Shown here: positions 26,672-30,462 of the stretch, one piece after another | Position numbering within the stretch: position 1 is the first letter of the stretch | Layout of the letters: every line of letters begins with the position of its first letter | Assembly (NCBI GenBank): GCA_028098005.1 | Contig: JAOHFM010000012.1 | Coordinates: forward strand, 1-30,462 | DNA: 30,462 nucleotides | DNA from: Psychrosphaera sp. | GTDB lineage: Bacteria; Pseudomonadota; Gammaproteobacteria; Enterobacterales; Alteromonadaceae | Direction of reading: 5' to 3' | Translations under genes and position numbers: made by a program | Notes under the pieces: generated by a model | The model's input: only the letters and a program-made list of their open reading frames with translations | The model's database searches: none | What the model was told of the DNA's origin: nothing

Positions 26672-27538
26672 ATGAAAGAAATACTACAAATAACTTTGTT
26701 GTCTTTAGTATTTGCATTGTTTTCTGCTGATGCGGTTTGTGATGAATCAAATAAAAAAACGTTAGAGAGTGAGGTTGCTAAAGGAACCGTCATTATTGAA
26801 ACCAATGCCGTATTTTTAAAGTCTTTAAAGCGCCCGCGAACTTTGCGAATTTACCTCCCGCCATCTTATCACCAGGGAAAAGCGAAACGTTACCCTGTTT
26901 TATATATGCATGATGCTCAAAATTTATTTGATGATAAAACAAGCTTTGTTGGTGAGTGGGGTGTTGATGAAAGCTTGGATAGTATTGCCAGCGAGTTTGG
27001 TTTTGAGTTGATTGTTGTTGGTATTGATAATCATCCACAAAAGAGACTTAACGAATATAGTGCTTGGCCTCACGAAAAATATGGTGAAGCCGAAGGGGAG
27101 TTATACATTAACGACGTTGTGAATGTTGTTAAGCCATATATAGACAATAAGTTCAGGACATTAACTGACAAGCAAAACACGGCAATGTTAGGAAGCTCAA
27201 TGGGCTCACTCATTACAAATTATGCAGCCGTAAAATATAGTGATGTATTTGGTAAAGCAGGGCTGTTTTCTACGTCATATTGGTATGCACCTGACATCTA
27301 TGATTTCACGATTAAAAATTTACCAACACAATACGACAGATGGTATTTTTTAGTTGGTAAAAAAGAGGGGCGTGATGTTGTTAGCAATCAAAATCGGATG
27401 GTCAACATGCTTAAAAGTAATGGTGACAAAGCTCCGACTGTTAAATCTAAGGTGGATGCCGAGGGTGAGCACAATGAAAAGTTTTGGCGTCGTGAGTTTT
27501 CTAACGCGATTATATGGCTGTTTAACCTAGATAAATAA
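26672..27538 (+). CDS. Secreted alpha/beta-hydrolase, putative esterase family (PF00756)
   Basis: A 288-residue protein with a signal peptide (about 1-23) and an esterase-D/Fes-like alpha/beta-hydrolase fold. Motifs are LRIYLPPSY (58-66), YPVLYMHDAQNLFDD (74-88), the nucleophile elbow GSSMGS with S176, and a C-terminal GEHNEKFWRREF carrying the likely catalytic H267. The acid is probably Asp or Glu in the KKEGRD segment (231-235). The ribosome binding site AAGGA is well placed. It follows the GH31 gene after 65 bases and is probably in the same operon. Members of this family act on acyl esters or siderophore esters; here a role on acylated sugars is possible but not shown. Confidence 0.85.
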   Translation: MKEILQITLLSLVFALFSADAVCDESNKKTLESEVAKGTVIIETNAVFLKSLKRPRTLRIYLPPSYHQGKAKRYPVLYMHDAQNLFDDKTSFVGEWGVDESLDSIASEFGFELIVVGIDNHPQKRLNEYSAWPHEKYGEAEGELYINDVVNVVKPYIDNKFRTLTDKQNTAMLGSSMGSLITNYAAVKYSDVFGKAGLFSTSYWYAPDIYDFTIKNLPTQYDRWYFLVGKKEGRDVVSNQNRMVNMLKSNGDKAPTVKSKVDAEGEHNEKFWRREFSNAIIWLFNLDK

Positions 27539-27649
27539 AAACGATACTTGCGGGTTACCTAAAACGAACTATGGTTAATGGTAGTTTAAGGAAAGCTCGA
27601 AGTTCTGTGGCCAATGGAATGGTCTAAATAATATAAAAAGGATGTAATT

Positions 27650-27961
27650 ATGCAGGTTAAAAAAGCGTGGCAATTTTTATTATTTAACTCAAACAAAGGT
27701 TATTATACAGGTTATAAAGGACCTGAAATGTTTGGTGATCTCGATAGGGCAAGAGTCTTTCGAACTCATGGTGAGGCGCATATGGCGATGCTTGGGCTAA
27801 ATATTCCTCTAGAAGTTGAGTCCGTGTTGTTATGGCACAGAACAGAATCCGTTACCGCCGATACTAACAGCACTATTTCTTTTGATGAGCATAAAAAAGT
27901 GGCCGCAAAGCCACTTAGAAATCATTTAAGAGTTGTTTCAAACAACACCATTAATGAGTAG
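27650..27961 (+). CDS. Hypothetical protein, 103 residues
   Basis: A soluble 103-residue protein that I do not recognise, with no signal peptide or membrane segment. AAGGA eight to nine bases before the ATG supports expression. The N-terminal half (KAWQFLLFNSNKGYYTGYKG) is aromatic-rich. The last third is Ser/Thr/Asn-rich and overlies a hairpin that serves the convergent gene as terminator. It ends 11 bases into the end of that convergent gene. The 110-base gap before it holds nothing I can identify. Confidence 0.65.
   Translation: MQVKKAWQFLLFNSNKGYYTGYKGPEMFGDLDRARVFRTHGEAHMAMLGLNIPLEVESVLLWHRTESVTADTNSTISFDEHKKVAAKPLRNHLRVVSNNTINE
27893..27916 (-). terminator. Minus-strand terminator embedded in the neighbouring coding region
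   Basis: On the minus strand AAGTGGC-TTTGCG-GCCACTT is a perfect seven-base-pair stem followed by TTTT. It lies about 35 bases past the stop of the minus-strand membrane-protein gene, inside the plus-strand 103-residue gene. Confidence 0.7.
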
Positions 27962-28457
27962 CACGCTTTTGTGGATAAGAATCTTTGTACTTAGCCGTCA
28001 CTAGGTAGTCGACAATGTTACGGTTTTGATCCACAAGTGCATACCCTTCAACTATTTTATTATCGTTTCGTTTTCTTGAGTGGGTTTTGAATGCCCAAAT
28101 TGTTTTCTCGTTGTTAGATTGATGTTTTAACGCTTGCCACTTTGCATGTTGGCTTCCAAAGGGTAAGTCTGGAGCAAGTTGTTTAGGATCTGTAACCAAC
28201 TCACTTTGCTCAACTGAGTTAATGTTTACGGGTAAAGTTAAGTCGTGAGACTTGATAGAAACTTTTATTCTTTTAGGCTTAGGTATTGACTCAAAAGCGA
28301 CTAAAAGCATAACAAACGGCCAGAACACGCTAGTTAGAACAATAGCTGGCAAAATATTTTTAAGACTTTTATTATCAGATTTGGTTTTTAGTTTGGCAGC
28401 GTCGTCATATAAAATTAAACTGACAACCAATCCTGCTGCTATATATAGGCCAATCAT
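27951..28457 (-). CDS. Hypothetical membrane protein, 168 residues
   Basis: The start is placed at ATG 28457, because GAGGGAG on the minus strand lies seven bases before it. The ATG at 28463 is only two bases from that site and too close. The protein has two hydrophobic helices (about 2-16 and 35-55) separated by a lysine-rich loop, then a soluble part with the motifs QHAKWQALKHQS, TIWAFKTHSRKRN and IVDYLVTAKY. I do not recognise the family. It converges with the 103-residue gene and ends with an 11-base overlap, and its terminator lies inside that gene. No link to glucan metabolism is visible. Confidence 0.65.
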   Translation of the reverse strand: MIGLYIAAGLVVSLILYDDAAKLKTKSDNKSLKNILPAIVLTSVFWPFVMLLVAFESIPKPKRIKVSIKSHDLTLPVNINSVEQSELVTDPKQLAPDLPFGSQHAKWQALKHQSNNEKTIWAFKTHSRKRNDNKIVEGYALVDQNRNIVDYLVTAKYKDSYPQKRATH

Positions 28458-28856
28458 AATCATACTCCCTCATTTGCCCGATATGGATTTTTCAGATTCC
28501 ACTCCTTCGGACTTAATTATTATTAGTAACTTGTGCTGTATAAAACGAAGAGCAATTTAGTCTTCTACAACATTTAAGATCATTAAGTGTTGCACTAGAT
28601 CCAAAATATTCCAGTTTTACACTTCAAATAATTATGGATTTTAGGTAAAACCTTGTAACGCGGTAAAATTTAATTGCGAATTTTTAAGAAGCGGTGATAC
28701 TCATTTATGATGGGTGAATACGTATGTACGGAATTGTCTGCCTTAGGGCTTCGTTATAACCTGAAGCGTTAAAAATAGTGTGTAAAACACTAAATAATTA
28801 AAATAAATAGAATAAAAAATAACAATAATAATGTGCGTCTAAAACAGGAAAATTTT
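28458..28856. other. Intergenic region upstream of the MFS permease
   Basis: About 400 AT-rich bases without a convincing gene. The only clear element is the operator-like palindrome at 28715-28728. Just after it TTGTCT (28734-28739) and TATAAC (28755-28760), 15 bases apart, could be a weak promoter for the permease. Nothing else is evident in the left half. Confidence 0.5.
28715..28728. promoter_or_regulatory. Putative LacI-type operator (glucan regulon site 3)
   Basis: TGAATACGTATGTA is the exact reverse complement of the pullulanase-upstream site at 18882-18895. It lies about 130 bases before the MFS start, directly upstream of a weak promoter-like pair. Confidence 0.6.
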
Positions 28857-30299
28857 ATGAATCAACCGAAACTCTCCTTTTGGCAAGTTTGGAATGTCAG
28901 CTTTGGCTTTTTAGGGGTGCAAATTGGTTTTGCATTACAGAATGGTAACGTCAGCCGAATTTTATCTGACCTTGGTGCCGACCTTTCTTCTCTATCTTTA
29001 TTTTGGCTAGCGGCCCCTATTATGGGTCTAATTGTTCAACCAATAGTTGGTGCATTATCTGACCAAACATGGAACAAAATGGGTAGGCGTTTGCCGTTTA
29101 TTTTTGGTGGTGCAATTGTTGCGGCTCTTGCAATGGCTTTGTTACCCAACGCCGGCTTACTTGTTGCGTTTATACCTCCTATGCTGTTTGGTTTAATCAT
29201 ATTTGCTATAAAAGATGCTGCGTTTAACGTTACATTCCAACCGTTTCGCTCATTGGTTTCAGACATGGTTCCAAAAGAGCAACATAATATGGGCTACTCT
29301 GTACAGACGCTACTGATTAATATTGGTGCTGTTGTTGGGTCTATTTTGCCTTTTGTTTTAACTAATGTTATTGGTTTAGAAAACGCCTCCAAAGCAGGGG
29401 AAATTGCACCTTCGGTAGTGTGGTCTTTTTATATTGGCGCCACAATTTTACTAGGCTCAGTTTTGTGGACAGTGTTTAGGACTAAGGAGTATCCACCAGA
29501 ACAGTATAATGAGTTTAAAGGCTTAGAAGTAAAAGCAGAAGTTATTACTAAAAAAGAGCCTCTGTTAACCAGACTTGCTGGCTTTTGGCAATTGCTTAAA
29601 GACTCTCCAGAGATCATGAAGCAGTTAGCTGTTGTTCAATTCTTTTCTTGGTTTGCATTATTTATTATGTGGACATATTTACCAGCAGCACTAACTCAAA
29701 ATACCTGGGGTGTCGCAATTGATTGGTTCGACCCAAGCTATTTAGCGGCGAATGATGTACCGGATGCAATCTCTAAAGCCAAAGGTGCTGCCGGTGATTG
29801 GGTAGGTATTTTATACGCAGCTCAAGCATTATTTTCTGTTGCATTTGCTGTTGTACTTACAAAGTTAGCGAATACTTTTGGCAGAAAAATGGTTTATTCA
29901 CTGTCTCTGCTAGCCGGCGGCTTAGGCTATATCAGTATGATTGTTTTCACTGATCCTACGATCACCACCGTTAACCTTTACATTACTCAGGTTACGGTTC
30001 CTCAAGGAGCCGTAGGGATTGTCTTGTCTATGATTGGTGTTGGTATTGCTTGGTCGGCTATATTGGCAATGCCTTACGCTATTCTGGCAGGTGCGTTGCC
30101 TGCAGATAAAACCGGTGTCTATATGGGAATATTTAACTTTACCATTGCCGCGCCACAGATTATCTCTGGTTTAGTTAGTGGTTGGATACTTGGGTCTGTA
30201 TTTGCAAATGAAGCAATTTATATCATTTTGCTCGCTGGGGCTTCGATGATCCTTGGCGCAATTTCCGTAGTATTTGTTAAAGACAAAGAAGTCGCTTAA
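28857..30299 (+). CDS. MFS maltose/maltodextrin permease (SLC45-like)
   Basis: A 480-residue, 12-helix major facilitator protein. The start is ATG 28857, seven bases after AGGA at 28846-28849; a GTG at 28833 lacks such a site. The opening KLSFWQVWNVSFGFLGVQIG and ALQNGNVSRILSDLGA are typical of the sugar/proton symporters found in maltose loci of Shewanella, Xanthomonas and Caulobacter. The loop 2-3 motif A is DQTWNKMGRRLPF (69-81). A long central cytoplasmic loop (about 205-245) separates the halves. It should bring maltose or small maltodextrins from periplasm to cytoplasm. An operator identical to that of the pullulanase lies upstream and a terminator follows. Confidence 0.9.
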   Translation: MNQPKLSFWQVWNVSFGFLGVQIGFALQNGNVSRILSDLGADLSSLSLFWLAAPIMGLIVQPIVGALSDQTWNKMGRRLPFIFGGAIVAALAMALLPNAGLLVAFIPPMLFGLIIFAIKDAAFNVTFQPFRSLVSDMVPKEQHNMGYSVQTLLINIGAVVGSILPFVLTNVIGLENASKAGEIAPSVVWSFYIGATILLGSVLWTVFRTKEYPPEQYNEFKGLEVKAEVITKKEPLLTRLAGFWQLLKDSPEIMKQLAVVQFFSWFALFIMWTYLPAALTQNTWGVAIDWFDPSYLAANDVPDAISKAKGAAGDWVGILYAAQALFSVAFAVVLTKLANTFGRKMVYSLSLLAGGLGYISMIVFTDPTITTVNLYITQVTVPQGAVGIVLSMIGVGIAWSAILAMPYAILAGALPADKTGVYMGIFNFTIAAPQIISGLVSGWILGSVFANEAIYIILLAGASMILGAISVVFVKDKEVA

Positions 30300-30316
30300 A
30301 GATAGTATTAGTTAAC

Positions 30317-30345
30317 AAAGCCCAGCGTACTTACTGGGCTTTTCT
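30317..30345 (+). terminator. Rho-independent terminator after the MFS permease
   Basis: AAAGCCCAG and CTGGGCTTT pair over nine bases around an eight-base loop, followed by a T-rich run, about 18 bases after the permease stop. Confidence 0.85.
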
Positions 30346-30371
30346 TTTTAATACAGAGACTAAGGTTAGTT

Positions 30372-30462
30372 ATGAAGATTACAGTAATTTCAGGTAGTAC
30401 TCGTGATAAGTCAGGAAGTCATAAAACTTCACTTTATTTACAAAAACAGTTACTCGCATTAG
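30372..30462 (+). CDS. NADPH-dependent FMN reductase family protein, N-terminal fragment
   Basis: ATG 30372 opens a frame that runs off the right edge after 30 codons. It begins MKITVISGSTRDKSGSHKTS, the first strand and phosphate-binding loop (GSTR...S) of flavodoxin-like NADPH-dependent FMN reductases. AAGG lies about seven bases before the start. Only the first nucleotide-binding loop is visible, so the exact subfamily and substrate cannot be told. Confidence 0.7.
   Translation, partial: MKITVISGSTRDKSGSHKTSLYLQKQLLAL

Noticed and set aside
30372..30462. The flavin reductase fragment as the dedicated reductant supplier of the halogenase.
   Set aside because: It is about 25 kb away, past a terminator, and such reductases are common housekeeping proteins; position alone gives no support.
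1..30462. Search for CRISPR arrays, tRNA or rRNA genes, insertion sequences and prophage genes.
   Set aside because: No regularly spaced repeats, cloverleaf genes, transposases, integrases or phage proteins were seen on either strand.

Overview
This window looks like chromosomal DNA from a marine gammaproteobacterium of the Alteromonadales type. It has moderately low GC and AT-rich gaps. It carries a TonB-dependent receptor, a flavin-dependent halogenase and secreted glucan enzymes in one locus, a SLC45-like MFS sugar transporter, a BLUF photoreceptor and YqfB. No marker gene fixes the genus.

Layout: (1) 1-1636, minus strand: a predicted periplasmic protein followed by the N-terminal part of a membrane-anchored sensor-like protein that runs off the left edge. 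(2) 1796-4309, plus strand: a short BLUF blue-light sensor, a DUF418 membrane protein with an acidic insert, and the RNA-nucleoside amidohydrolase YqfB. (3) 4299-9425: a minus-strand TonB-dependent receptor, its terminator, then a halogenase. A 440-base divergent control region separates the receptor from the next gene. (4) 9426-12362, plus strand: a large outer-membrane lipoprotein with a CBM41-like domain and SusE/F-like 'NGWG' modules. (5) 12578-18879: an embedded cassette. On the minus strand are a NodU/CmcH/TobZ-type carbamoyltransferase, an SxtJ-family membrane protein and a 50-residue DUF5989 protein. Divergently on the plus strand are two tandem membrane-anchored SGNH hydrolase/TPR paralogues. 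(6) 18990-27538, plus strand: a pullulanase lipoprotein, a small polytopic membrane protein, a periplasmic GH31 alpha-glucosidase and a PF00756 esterase. (7) 27650-28457: two small convergent genes of unknown function. (8) 28857-30299: an MFS maltose/maltodextrin permease. A flavin reductase is cut off at the right edge.

Regions 3, 4, 6 and 8 together form a starch/pullulan utilisation locus. The surface lipoproteins bind and debranch alpha-glucan, the receptor imports maltodextrins across the outer membrane, the GH31 enzyme hydrolyses them in the periplasm, and the MFS permease takes sugar across the inner membrane. A 14-base near-palindrome with a central CG (TACATACGTATTCA) is identical upstream of the pullulanase and the permease, and 12/14 identical between receptor and lipoprotein. 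This suggests one LacI-type maltose regulon whose regulator is not in the window. The carbamoyltransferase/SxtJ/DUF5989/SGNH cassette inside this locus is the least understood part. It looks like a cell-envelope or secreted-glycan modification system, but its substrate cannot be read from the sequence.
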